NCBI RefSeq assembly: GCF_005869225.1
Contig: NZ_SWFP01000004.1
Location: 496,001-560,000 of the forward strand
Direction of reading: 5' to 3'
Length of the DNA stretch: 64,000 nt
Origin: Dyadobacter bucti
Lineage (GTDB): Bacteria > Bacteroidota > Bacteroidia > Cytophagales > Spirosomataceae
The notes below the pieces were generated by a model. That model saw only the letters and a list, made by a program, of their open reading frames with translations, ran no database searches and was not told the DNA's origin. This document shows positions 8,528 through 17,515 of the stretch, piece after piece. The translations under genes and the position numbers were made by a program. Every line of letters begins with the position of its first letter. The stretch's first letter is position 1.

Positions 8528-10204
8528 CTAGGTCGATAACGGACGACCCGCCGGGATATTGATCCGCTGGCGGTTGGCCGGGAATGCGGAACGTTTGGCA
8601 GTGAATTTCGCAGTCACATATTCAACCATGTCAATTTCACCGGTGATGGTATCGCCGTTGAGCTTGCCGTAGAACGTCATCACAACATTGTCGCCCGGGA
8701 TGCTGTACCGGCTCTGGAACCTGACCTCATCGCCGTCGATGTTGCCCAGCAATTCGCGGGTGGCGAATTCACCTTTATGCGTTCCCAGAAGCCAGTTTCC
8801 TTCCTGTCTTTCGATAAAGAAAGTATGCTTGCTCTGGCTGGTATAAAAATCAATGCTTACTTCCCACCGTCCGCTGATGTCAGCCGCTGCTGCTTTCATC
8901 TGAGCGGCCTCTTTTGGTGCACTTCTTTTGCGGGTAAGTATTTCATGCACACGGTCTGCAACGATCTTGTTATTGCCGGGGCCCATCATGTACGCCGCTA
9001 TGGTGATAGACGTAGTGGGTGTTGGGGAAGCAGAAGGCGCCCCTCTGCGGAAGCCCGTTCCGACTGCTACCCTTGGTTTGGTGGTCTGAAGCTCGTCGGC
9101 TACTTCCTGACCTGTGATGTTAAGTTTGGTGGGGTCCCAGGTAATTGTAAGGGTTGGTGTGGCGTTATCAAGCGCTCCTTCTGCCGGTTCTTTTACCACT
9201 GCCTCAACGCTTGGAATACCTGCCATTTTTTTCACAATGACGTCCAGGGAAGAAACCCATGATTTCATTTCAGCTTTATGGTCACGTACTGCCCAGGCTT
9301 CCACAGCCGCCAGCATACCTACCATCTCTTCGCGGCCAAGCTTATTGTTCCGGCAAGGTCCGTGGTGCGGCGCACTGGCCTGCCAGGCCGACATCAGTAC
9401 ATCTTTGTCACCAAGCAGCAGACCTGCGCACTGAGGCCCGCGAAGCACTTTTCCTCCGCTGTATGCTACTACCGACGCACCTGCTTTAAGGTGTATGTTA
9501 GGAATAGTCAGTCTTTCCGCCGCCGCGTCCACCAGAATAGGGACGTTTTTCGGTTTTGCTATTTTGGCTACATTCTCAACCGTCCAGGGGTCTCCACCGG
9601 GCATCATGTAGATCATCGCCGTGCGTGGATTGATAGCACCGGCCAGTTCTTCCAGTGTTTCAACCGTAATGATTTTTACGCCTATATTTCTGATCGCGTG
9701 GTCATACACGTTTCTGGACGTCCTTGGGATAATCACCTCTGTTTTTTCAAAACCTTCCAGATTCGGGATGCGGATCAGTTTTTCAGGGTTTCCGCCTGCG
9801 ATGATACCTGCTGTTACCTCGTTCATCCCAGCCGCGCAGCCCGACGACACCATTCCCCATTCGGCACCGGTAATGTCCGCCAGGCGCTGGCCTACGCCAA
9901 ATGCCAGTTCGTCGATCTGGACATTGAACTGACATGCATATTCCATGGCTTCGCGAACTTCCGGAAGCTCAATGGATGCACCGATGATCGTGAAAGTACC
10001 GCGGCAATTGATGATCGGTTCCACACCGATTGACTGGTAAATCTGGGGGCCCGGTTTCAGCGGACCGCCAACCGTAACAGCCGCAGCCGCCTTTTTAAGG
10101 CTGCCTATTTTTTCCGTGCCTTCGCCAAAAGCATCCATGCTGGCTATCACTCCGCCGGCAAGCGGGAGAAGGGTTAGTTCTTTGAGAATATCTCTGCGTT
10201 TCAT
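8528..10204 (-). CDS. Exported SelA-like PLP-dependent enzyme with C-terminal beta-rich domain
   Basis: A 558-residue protein. The first 29 residues carry a twin-arginine-type signal (MKRRDILK followed by a hydrophobic stretch ending near DAFGEG). Residues 55-430 form a fold-type I PLP enzyme of the SelA / D-glucosaminate-6-phosphate ammonia-lyase-like group, with Asp226 in ILVDAAAE and Schiff-base Lys252 in SGGKVLRGPQ. Residues about 445-545 add a beta-strand domain (GRWEVSIDF...NWLLGTHKGEF...GEIDMVEYVTAKF) not found in cytosolic family members I know. Tat export suits a cofactor-loaded enzyme. It follows the amidohydrolase by 55 bp; SelA-like and COG3964-type amidohydrolase genes are known neighbours in other bacteria. 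The substrate is unknown. Confidence 0.85.
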   Translation of the reverse strand: MKRRDILKELTLLPLAGGVIASMDAFGEGTEKIGSLKKAAAAVTVGGPLKPGPQIYQSIGVEPIINCRGTFTIIGASIELPEVREAMEYACQFNVQIDELAFGVGQRLADITGAEWGMVSSGCAAGMNEVTAGIIAGGNPEKLIRIPNLEGFEKTEVIIPRTSRNVYDHAIRNIGVKIITVETLEELAGAINPRTAMIYMMPGGDPWTVENVAKIAKPKNVPILVDAAAERLTIPNIHLKAGASVVAYSGGKVLRGPQCAGLLLGDKDVLMSAWQASAPHHGPCRNNKLGREEMVGMLAAVEAWAVRDHKAEMKSWVSSLDVIVKKMAGIPSVEAVVKEPAEGALDNATPTLTITWDPTKLNITGQEVADELQTTKPRVAVGTGFRRGAPSASPTPTTSITIAAYMMGPGNNKIVADRVHEILTRKRSAPKEAAQMKAAAADISGRWEVSIDFYTSQSKHTFFIERQEGNWLLGTHKGEFATRELLGNIDGDEVRFQSRYSIPGDNVVMTFYGKLNGDTITGEIDMVEYVTAKFTAKRSAFPANRQRINIPAGRPLST

Positions 10205-10259
10205 TATCCTTTTGGATTTTTTTAGATAAGATGTAATTCTGATGTTTTGATACTCTTTT

Positions 10260-11555
10260 TTATTTGCGTTCCGGTGTTGGCAGATTCAGCGGCTCAACCA
10301 GGGCGTTGAGGTTATACACTATTTTCCCGCCCTTTATCGTCATCTCTGTTTCGATTCTCTTGTTTCCCTGGATCTTTCCGTCCCTTGCAAAATACCCGAA
10401 TTTTCCGCTGCGCAGATTGAGCACCGCAATATCAGCCACGGAGCCCACGGAAAGATTACCCAGTTCTTCATGCTTGATTTCCTTCGCGGGATTCCATGTA
10501 CTGGCGGTGATCACGCTTTTGAAGTCCATGCCCATGGCGATGAAAAGGGACATAATGTTGTTCATGTCTTTCATCGCGTTGTTCATGCTGCCGGTATGCT
10601 GGTCGGTGCTGATCGAGTTGGGATAAAAACCTTGTTTGATGGCTGGCTGCCCCTGCGCCAGCAAAAAGCTTGAACCGCCGAAACCTACATCAAAAATCAC
10701 CCCTTTTTTCTGTGCCTCAATGACATAGGGTTTCACTTTGTTCACAGATACATCCACAATGGACTCTCTTCCTTTGCCACTATTGTTGCTGTTACCGCCA
10801 AAACAGTGCGTATAGATATCGCCTTTGCGGAATTTTTTAAGATACAGTTCTTCCAGGGACAACACGGGGTTGGCGCCTCCAAAATCCACCATTATCGGAA
10901 TGTCCGCCAGCTTGCCTGCTTCCAAAGCGCGGTCGGTTGGCGTCCAGTCGTGGCCGTTGAAATGCGCAAGTTTTACGCCGACAATGTCATTTGGGTATTT
11001 TTTTGCCATTTCCGCTGTTTTCGCAGCATCCATTTCTTCGAGGCTGTTTTCAAATTTACCACCCGCCATACCTTCGCCTACGATGTTCAGCATCGCCAAT
11101 ACCCTTGTTTGTGACAGGTCGATGGTTTGTTTTTTAAATGTTTCAAAAGTTTTCCAGCCCGAACTTCCTGCATCAACAACCGTGGTGACCCCTGAGCGAA
11201 ATGTAAATCCGTCGGCCTGCAATCCGTTCGGTCCGTTGCGGTAGGTACCTTTGAGGTCGGTTCCCCAGAAATAATGAACGTGGATGTCGATCAGCCCGGG
11301 CGTTACATAAAGCCCTTTTGCGTCCACCACCTGGGCGGCCAGTTTGCTGTCTATGTTTTTGGCTACCAGCGCTATTTTTCCATCGGTTCCTCCCGGCGTT
11401 CCTTCTACCGCCACATCCATGATGCCGTCAATATTGTTTTTAGGATCAATCACATGGCCGCCTTTGATGATAATACTGTATTTTTTTTCCTGCGACCAGG
11501 CCGGGTTACAAAAAATACAAAGCGCTAAAAAAAGAGTCAAGATACCTGATCTCAT
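10260..11555 (-). CDS. Secreted amidohydrolase/deacetylase (COG3964-like metallo-dependent hydrolase)
   Basis: A 431-residue enzyme with a Sec signal peptide (about residues 1-21, ending AWSQ) and an amidohydrolase TIM barrel. Metal ligands are visible: His92 and His94 in IDIHVHYFW, probable carbamylated Lys195 in VGVKLAHF, His250 in IYTHCFGG and Asp318 in SISTDQHTG. It resembles the dihydroorotase-like COG3964 group, whose studied members hydrolyse acetylated hydroxy-acid or amino-acid compounds rather than dihydroorotate. It is first in a two-gene operon with the SelA-like enzyme. Both products carry export signals, which points to a shared extracytoplasmic pathway. Upstream is a roughly 1-kb non-coding region with repeats. 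Confidence 0.87.
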   Translation of the reverse strand: MRSGILTLFLALCIFCNPAWSQEKKYSIIIKGGHVIDPKNNIDGIMDVAVEGTPGGTDGKIALVAKNIDSKLAAQVVDAKGLYVTPGLIDIHVHYFWGTDLKGTYRNGPNGLQADGFTFRSGVTTVVDAGSSGWKTFETFKKQTIDLSQTRVLAMLNIVGEGMAGGKFENSLEEMDAAKTAEMAKKYPNDIVGVKLAHFNGHDWTPTDRALEAGKLADIPIMVDFGGANPVLSLEELYLKKFRKGDIYTHCFGGNSNNSGKGRESIVDVSVNKVKPYVIEAQKKGVIFDVGFGGSSFLLAQGQPAIKQGFYPNSISTDQHTGSMNNAMKDMNNIMSLFIAMGMDFKSVITASTWNPAKEIKHEELGNLSVGSVADIAVLNLRSGKFGYFARDGKIQGNKRIETEMTIKGGKIVYNLNALVEPLNLPTPERK

Positions 11556-11931
11556 ACGGTTTAAAGGGGTTTAGGTATAGAATAAATGTTTAAAAAAATA
11601 AGCGGGTTGAAGGTGTGTTGTGAATTATTCTGATGGAGGCCTGCCATTTGTAACGTGCGTTTTCATGATCGGCGGGTTCATAATATCAGGACACATAATT
11701 GACCCAAAACCCCTCATCTGATCAGACATTTATTTTTACCCTGCCAAACGCTGCATGAAATTGTCCGCCAAAACATCCGTAAAAATATAGGTTCTTACGG
11801 AACTGTGCATTGATTATATTTTATATTTTTCGATTCAATATGCATGATGTTGGGTATAGTGGCAATACCAAGAAATAAATTTTTGTGATTTGCTGAAAAA
11901 CAAAAACAAAGTTCCTGTTTTACTTCTGATT
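11556..11931. other. AT-rich intergenic DNA upstream of the amidohydrolase gene
   Basis: No credible coding sequence. It must hold the minus-strand promoter of the amidohydrolase operon, but I found no clear match to the Bacteroidota TTTG / TAnnTTTG consensus on that strand. The right end grades into the tandem-repeat array. Confidence 0.5.
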
Positions 11932-12274
11932 TAGCTCGACGAGGCATTTTAGTTCTGTATGGGCAAAGTCTGCTTAGGAAATGGGTAGCCCCGACGGGGC
12001 ATTTTGGTTCTGTGGGGGCAACATTTGTTTAGGAAATGGGTAGCCCCGACGGGGCATTTTGGTTCTGTGAGGGCAACATTTGTTTAGGAAATGGGTAGCC
12101 CCGACGGGGCATTTTGGTTCTGTGGGGGCAACATTTGTTTAGGAAAAGGGTAGCCCCGACGGGGCATTTGTGTCGGTGTTGGTAACATTTGTCTAGGGAA
12201 TGGGTAGCCCCGACGGGGCATTTTGTGTCTATGTTGGTAACATTTGTCTAGGAAAAGGTAGCCCCGATGGGGCA
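11932..12274. repeat. Tandem array of 54-55-bp units, each with a GCCCC-GAC-GGGGC triloop palindrome
   Basis: Units begin at 11932, 11986, 12041, 12096, 12151, 12205 and 12259. The spacing is 54, 55, 55, 55, 54 and 54 bp. Each starts with TAGCCCCGACGGGGCATTTT (the first copy is degraded, the last reads GAT in the loop) followed by a conserved segment containing GGCAACATTTGTTTAGGAAA. The central three copies are almost identical. The unit length is not a multiple of three, so the array is not coding. The 13-bp core can fold as a 5-bp stem with a GAC triloop on either strand. Confidence 0.93.
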
Positions 12275-12352
12275 GGAGCAAAGGCCCGGATAAAATGGTC
12301 GACAATCACAAAAAAGCTCCAACGAGCTTATTGCCCCGGATTGATTCCCCCC

Positions 12353-12529
12353 GACCCCATCGGGGTCACATATCGGTGGCAAAATGTTTCATAAACGGCT
12401 TTTCCGACCCCGTCGGGGTCAGATATCGTTAGCAAAATGTTTCATAAACGATTTTTCCGACCCCGTCGGGGTCAAATATTACTAGCAAAAAAATGTTTGG
12501 CAACGGTTTCCCCCGACCCCATCGGGGTC
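12353..12529. repeat. Second palindromic array, GACCCC-GTC/ATC-GGGGTC, about 53-bp period
   Basis: Four copies of a 15-bp palindrome begin at 12353, 12406, 12459 and 12515. The spacing is 53, 53 and 56 bp. The linkers are also related (CATATCGGTGGCAAAATGTTTCATAAACG and variants, quoted in part). It lies between the first array and the end of the alpha/beta-hydrolase gene, with a further small hairpin (AAGCTC-CAAC-GAGCTT, about 12314-12329) between the arrays. Read in one direction, it looks like a diverged reverse-oriented relative of the first array. Confidence 0.88.
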
Positions 12530-12566
12530 ACATATCGGTGGGGAAACGTTCGGTAATGGTTTTGCG

Positions 12567-13466
12567 TTACAACAGCTTCACGGCCTTCATCCATTCGGTG
12601 CAGCGGCCAAACCATTCTTCGAAAGAAGGATAGGTTAAAAAACCGTGTTCACCTTTGGCATAGATGTGCAGCGCGCCGGTGACGCCACTTTTGTTCAGGG
12701 CTTCATAGAACCGGATACTGTTTGAAACCGGCACTACGACGTCGGCGCCGGAATGTACCAAAAATGCCGGAGGGGTGGAGGAATCGATCTGAAGTTGGTT
12801 GGAAAACAGCCTGATTTGTTCGGCGGTGGCATTTTTTCCTAATAAATTATCCCGGGAACCGAGATGACCCGAGTCGCCGAAGCTGATTACTGGGTTGATC
12901 AGCAACATAAAATCCGGCCGGAGACTGGTTGTTCCGCCCGGATCCACAAAACGCGTTTTGAAATGCGTGCCTGCCGACGAGGCGAGGTGCCCACCGGCTG
13001 AGTAGCCCATAATACCTATTTTATCCGGGTTGATCCCAAATTCCGTGGCTTTTTCCCTCACCATTTTGATCGCCTGCTGCGCGTCCTGGATAGGGCCTAT
13101 CGAGCGGTCCTTCATCGTCTTGTCGCTGGGGAGCCGGTATTTGAGTACGAACGCCGCCACACCCAATTTGTTGAAAGCCCTGGCCACATCACTTCCTTCG
13201 CGTTTGGTAAGTAATGTTCCATAACCACCTCCCGGACAAATGATTACAGCAGTTCCTGTAGGGTTTTGTTCTGGTAAAAAAATAGTCAGGTCGGGGATGG
13301 AAACTTTGCTTGTCAGTGAATCTACTTGTGCATTTGCTCTTAATTCCTCCTCATCAGGGCCTGGTATTGAGTTAGGGATCGCATCGGAATAGAGCCGGAG
13401 ATGAGCTTGCGCACGGACTGAAAAGCCTGCAAGAAGTAATACTGACAAAATAAATGCTGATCTCAT
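12567..13466 (-). CDS. Secreted alpha/beta-hydrolase (esterase/acylhydrolase type)
   Basis: A 299-residue protein with a signal peptide (about residues 1-20, ending VRAQ). The alpha/beta-hydrolase core shows the oxyanion-region ICPGGGYG, the nucleophile elbow GYSAGG, the acid in HSGADVVVPV and the catalytic His in KGEHGF. This matches the BD-FAE/acetylxylan-esterase-like group often found in polysaccharide loci. It starts 33 bp after the large SGNH/cupredoxin gene on the same strand and is the last gene of SusCD locus 1. A de-esterifying role on the imported glycan is an inference. Its 3' flank runs directly into the palindromic repeats. Confidence 0.87.
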   Translation of the reverse strand: MRSAFILSVLLLAGFSVRAQAHLRLYSDAIPNSIPGPDEEELRANAQVDSLTSKVSIPDLTIFLPEQNPTGTAVIICPGGGYGTLLTKREGSDVARAFNKLGVAAFVLKYRLPSDKTMKDRSIGPIQDAQQAIKMVREKATEFGINPDKIGIMGYSAGGHLASSAGTHFKTRFVDPGGTTSLRPDFMLLINPVISFGDSGHLGSRDNLLGKNATAEQIRLFSNQLQIDSSTPPAFLVHSGADVVVPVSNSIRFYEALNKSGVTGALHIYAKGEHGFLTYPSFEEWFGRCTEWMKAVKLL

Positions 13467-13499
13467 CCCCTGTGTTTTTTATTGAAATTAGAGTTTTAA

Positions 13500-16400
13500 T
13501 TATGGTGTTTTTGTATCCCGAACTGTCATTATACCCTGCATTACGCGCCAGTGACCGGGGAAAGAACAAATAAACGGATATTCCCCTGGTTCAGCTGGTG
13601 CTTTGAAGTTAAGCCGGAAACTCTTTCCGGAATTTACCAATGGCGTAGCAAACAGTACGTCTTTGGATTGCGGGATAAAGTTTTTTTCAAAACCATCCTT
13701 CAAGGCTGCCATCGCGTCGGCTGCTTCGCCTACAGCCTGGGAGGTTCCGGGTTTTACGATCACTACATTATGCGGCATAAGGTCCGGGTTTTCGAAGATC
13801 AAAGAAATCGATTTGCCGGCGGGTACTGTTATGTTTTTTTTGTCAAAGGCCATTTTTGCTTCTATCGCTACCAGTTTAATTTCCATCGTGCCAAGACTTT
13901 CCAGGATTGAGCTTATCGCGGGACGGTCTTTTTCGGCGATCTCTGAATTCAGGCTTTTTGCTTTGGCGACGGATTTGGCAAAATCTTCAGATGTCTGCTG
14001 ATTTTCCGGTGTGCTTCCAAGATATCCGGCGTAATCCTTCATTACCTGAGTTTTGGCGGCATCATTTCCAGTCATTTTCAGCAACACAGGATAGGCCAGA
14101 TCGGGAACTCTGGTAGCCAGGCCCTTTACTTTTTCATAAAATGTCGTTTTCAGTTTTGCGTCAGAGAGCAGCGAAATCCCGTTCAGGTAGTCTGCGATGG
14201 CTGAGTTATCCTCCTGGGCAGCAGCCCATACCGACTGATCCGACTGGTCGGCGGTAATGGCCGCGGCGTAGCCCGTGGCATGCAATAGTGCGCTGCTGTC
14301 CTCCCTGATCATTGTCAAGAACTCCGGTAAGTTCTTTTTCAGTTCCGGTTGGGAAGACGTCAGTAGCATACGTACCAGCTCCTTTTGTTCCGGATTTCGC
14401 CGGATCGCGTTCACCAGTACTTTAACGTTACTTATCTTTTGTGCCGCAGCGATTTTGGTCACAGCATCCTGTTTTTGGTTGGGATCAATGTCATTTCTGG
14501 AAAGCAAAGCTTCGAGTACTTCCGTAATTTGCGGCAGCGCCATCAATTCATTTTTGCTAGTAAGGCTCAGTAAAAATGGCACGGCTTTGGGTTGGGCGGC
14601 GTATTTATTTTGTTTCAAACCAGCCAGCCAGACAGGTTTCAGCTGGATGAAAGTTTCACGCACCGCATAATCCGTGTAATAATCGGTGGGGTATTTAAAT
14701 ATATCCATAGCTGCTGCAACCGCTTTCTCAGAGTTGAAAAAACTCAAAGCTACCACCGCTTCCAGCCTTACCCGTGCCGATTCGTCATTGATTCTCGCAT
14801 GCATCAATTCCAGCGAATTGCCCAGGCGGTCACGCCAGAAACGCAATACTTTGGTAGCAGCGGTGCGCGCCTCATACTGCTTTGCGTTCAGCAGGGTTTT
14901 CAATATATCTTCTTCAACGACATCAAAATCCTGGTAAAGCCACAATGCTTCCAGCAAATGATGTTCATATTCCGCTTCGTTTTTGTCCAGGGCGGAAACC
15001 CATTTTTTTAGTTCCGGTAAAACTTCGGTGGGTTTTTGCTGGCGGATCTGTGCCCGCGACCGGTAACGCATGCGATCTTCATAAACTTTGAGATTTTCCA
15101 GCAGTTGCGGAATGCTCTGCTTCGAAACGTCGACGTTTTGCAACAAAGGCTTGCCTTTATATGTGATCCGCCACACACGTCCGTGGGACTTGTCGCGTGC
15201 AGGGTCGCGGGGTGGGTTTTCACCGTGGGAGATCAGCGGGTTATACCAGTCAACGATATACAAGCCTCCGTCCGGGCCGAATTCCAGGTCGATAGGCCGG
15301 TAGTTTGGGTCGGCGGACTGTAAAAGAGGTTCCACTTCCTTGCTGCCGATGCCCGATCCCCGGGGAATGATCCGGTGTTGTTTGGTACCCTGGAAACCGA
15401 TGTTGTTATTGACCAGAAAATCACCCTGTACTTCATCCGGAAACTGCCTGCTCGACACAATTTCGATCCCGGCAGTAGGTCTTACGCGGGTTTCGGTGAA
15501 CATATTGATACGCGGGTGCTTGTTCGGATAATCCACTTTTCCTGTCATTGGAGGCGCAAAATAATTGGAACCATCCGAAGCATCACCGATCAGGTGCATG
15601 CCCCATTTGTCAAAAACACTGCCCCAGGGATTGTAGTAGGGATATGAAATGTAATGAAACAATTTATGAGTCCGTGGTTCAAAACGGTAGGTAGCACCGG
15701 CGTAGGAACGGATCGGCCCGTAAGGTGTCTCCACCTGCGAATTCAGAAAAGTGCCTTCGTTGAAATACATGGCACCATCCTGCCCGACTGTAAATGCATG
15801 CGTAGCGTGGTGGCTGTCTTCTGAGCCGAAGCCGGTCAGGATCACTTCCCGTACATCCGCCTTGTCGTCGCCGTCGGTATCTTTCAGGAACACAATGTCC
15901 GGTTCCTGGGAAACATACACACCGCCGTCGCCAAACTCGAATCCAAGCGGCAGGTACAGGTCGTCGGCAAAAACGGTATGCTTGTCCGCTTTTCCGTCCG
16001 CGTCGGTATCTTCCAGGATCACAATCCTGTCGTGCACCGGGATGCCGGGGTAATATTGCGGATAAGTAGGCATGGTAGCAACCCAGAGACGGCCGCGCGC
16101 ATCAAAGTTCATCGCTACCGGTTTTTCAATCGGGAAGTCTTTTTCTGATGCGAAAAGATTGATCTCATAACCTGCCGGGAGCTTGAATTTCTCGGTGGTG
16201 GCAGGCCATACTTTTTCTTGTTGTTGATGATGTGCATGGTTGTTAGCCGCTGTTGCGGCCGCTGCGGCAGCAGCTTTGGCTGCTTCCCCCTGGCGGCCTG
16301 TCATCGGTACATCGAGCAGCAGCATAGGGTCCACCGGTTTGCCGCGGCGGTCAACGATTTCCTGTGCTTTTTTAAAGCTTTCAATACCCTTTCCTGCGCC

Positions 16401-17429
16401 CAGTTCCCAGATCACGGAGTCCAGCGAAACTGTCATCTGGTTCAGTTTGCGAAGTTCCGGCGGGAATGCGATCACCCCGAAAGGCTCTCTTCTTCTTCCG
16501 TAAATATATTCCCCGTTCACGGCACGCCAACGGTAGAAAAAATGGTCGTCTTTCATTTTGACAACCTGCAGAAGTTTTTTGCTGTTTTCAGAATTAAAGT
16601 CGGAAACATTGCGGAAGCCCAGGGATTTTCCCATCCATTCGGCGGCCAGACGGTAACCGGCATCGTTCAGGTGAATTCCGTTGATGGTAACCGCTTTTTC
16701 TTTGGCTTTCACCCGGGCAAACGACGGTGCAAACAGGTCTATGAAATGGATGCCTTTTTCGCGGGCCGTTTTCTGCATGGCTTTGGTATACAATTCCAGA
16801 TTGTTGTTGTGCTCTGCGGGATCCGGGAAATATATGCCCAGGTTTTCTTGGGCGATCGGAGAAACCAGAACCAGCTTCGGTGCGGTGCGTCCGTTGAATT
16901 TATGCTGTTCTAAATTTTTGATAAATATATTTAAATCTTTTTCAAATTGAGATAAACCGGCCGGTCCTTTGAAGGCTTCATTCATACCAAAACAAAGGAA
17001 AATGATGTCGGCTTTCTGCTCTTTCAGATCCTGGTTTAGGCCGTCGAAATTGAGTGCGACGGGCATTACGATCTTTTCACCTTCATGGGTAAATCCCTGA
17101 AAAGTGACCTCTTTCGCTACCAGGGGACGTGCAAATGCTTTTTCACCGAAACCAGGAAAATTAAGCGGACGCGGCTGTAAGCCGACTTCATCGGCGCTCC
17201 ATCCCATATTCCGGAGTGTCAGTTGCAGGCCTGGATGGTTTTTCTGTAGCAATGTTTCAAAATACCCGTAGTGCCGCATCCGGTCGGCAAATGTATTTCC
17301 AAGCAGGATGATATGGTCGCCTTTTTGGGGGGTAAACCGGGGATTGAGCGCCTGACCGGCCACCGGCGCGGCAAATGATCCTGACAAAATCAGCAGGGCC
17401 AAAAGGATATTCTGAAAAAATGGCTTCAT
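13500..17429 (-). CDS. SGNH hydrolase / PVC-type dehydrogenase propeller / HEAT / cupredoxin fusion
   Basis: A 1309-residue exported protein (signal peptide about 1-25). Residues about 30-280 are an SGNH hydrolase-like domain (LLGNTFADR, FGMNEAF, GIHLNDAGY). A poly-Ala/His linker near 380-405 precedes a PVC-type membrane-dehydrogenase beta-propeller (about 410-790; ILEDTDADGKADK, FLKDTDGDDKADV, LYIVDWYNP). HEAT-like helices follow to about 1060. Residues 1188-1309 are an azurin-like cupredoxin with type-1 copper ligands His1220, Cys1288, His1293 and Met1297 (CSFPGHWRVM). Relatives usually end in a CxxCH cytochrome c; none is present here. It lies 86 bp downstream of SusD and 33 bp upstream of the hydrolase. 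The substrate is presumably a carbohydrate, but this is inferred from context. Confidence 0.88.
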   Translation of the reverse strand: MKPFFQNILLALLILSGSFAAPVAGQALNPRFTPQKGDHIILLGNTFADRMRHYGYFETLLQKNHPGLQLTLRNMGWSADEVGLQPRPLNFPGFGEKAFARPLVAKEVTFQGFTHEGEKIVMPVALNFDGLNQDLKEQKADIIFLCFGMNEAFKGPAGLSQFEKDLNIFIKNLEQHKFNGRTAPKLVLVSPIAQENLGIYFPDPAEHNNNLELYTKAMQKTAREKGIHFIDLFAPSFARVKAKEKAVTINGIHLNDAGYRLAAEWMGKSLGFRNVSDFNSENSKKLLQVVKMKDDHFFYRWRAVNGEYIYGRRREPFGVIAFPPELRKLNQMTVSLDSVIWELGAGKGIESFKKAQEIVDRRGKPVDPMLLLDVPMTGRQGEAAKAAAAAAATAANNHAHHQQQEKVWPATTEKFKLPAGYEINLFASEKDFPIEKPVAMNFDARGRLWVATMPTYPQYYPGIPVHDRIVILEDTDADGKADKHTVFADDLYLPLGFEFGDGGVYVSQEPDIVFLKDTDGDDKADVREVILTGFGSEDSHHATHAFTVGQDGAMYFNEGTFLNSQVETPYGPIRSYAGATYRFEPRTHKLFHYISYPYYNPWGSVFDKWGMHLIGDASDGSNYFAPPMTGKVDYPNKHPRINMFTETRVRPTAGIEIVSSRQFPDEVQGDFLVNNNIGFQGTKQHRIIPRGSGIGSKEVEPLLQSADPNYRPIDLEFGPDGGLYIVDWYNPLISHGENPPRDPARDKSHGRVWRITYKGKPLLQNVDVSKQSIPQLLENLKVYEDRMRYRSRAQIRQQKPTEVLPELKKWVSALDKNEAEYEHHLLEALWLYQDFDVVEEDILKTLLNAKQYEARTAATKVLRFWRDRLGNSLELMHARINDESARVRLEAVVALSFFNSEKAVAAAMDIFKYPTDYYTDYAVRETFIQLKPVWLAGLKQNKYAAQPKAVPFLLSLTSKNELMALPQITEVLEALLSRNDIDPNQKQDAVTKIAAAQKISNVKVLVNAIRRNPEQKELVRMLLTSSQPELKKNLPEFLTMIREDSSALLHATGYAAAITADQSDQSVWAAAQEDNSAIADYLNGISLLSDAKLKTTFYEKVKGLATRVPDLAYPVLLKMTGNDAAKTQVMKDYAGYLGSTPENQQTSEDFAKSVAKAKSLNSEIAEKDRPAISSILESLGTMEIKLVAIEAKMAFDKKNITVPAGKSISLIFENPDLMPHNVVIVKPGTSQAVGEAADAMAALKDGFEKNFIPQSKDVLFATPLVNSGKSFRLNFKAPAEPGEYPFICSFPGHWRVMQGIMTVRDTKTP

Positions 17430-17444
17430 AAGGGAATAGGTGGT

Positions 17445-17481
17445 CGGGAATAAAAAGCGACCGTTCGTCTTCTTATTCCCG
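17445..17481 (-). other. Hairpin between SusD and the SGNH/cupredoxin gene
   Basis: CGGGAATAA (17445-17453) pairs with TTATTCCCG (17473-17481), a 9-bp stem with a 19-nt loop. There is no T-run on the minus strand, so it is more likely an RNA-processing or attenuation hairpin within the operon than a full terminator. Confidence 0.35.
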
Positions 17482-17515
17482 GGTGTTAGGATAGAAAGTT
17501 AAAAATCAGGAAGTA

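Noticed and set aside
11932..12274. CRISPR-like look of the 55-bp array
   Set aside because: The segments between palindromes are themselves repeated, so there are no unique spacers, and no cas genes are present.
12084..12305. 73-codon minus-strand frame through the tandem repeats
   Set aside because: The frame is open only because of repeat sequence; unit lengths of 54-55 bp shift the frame between units and there is no start context.
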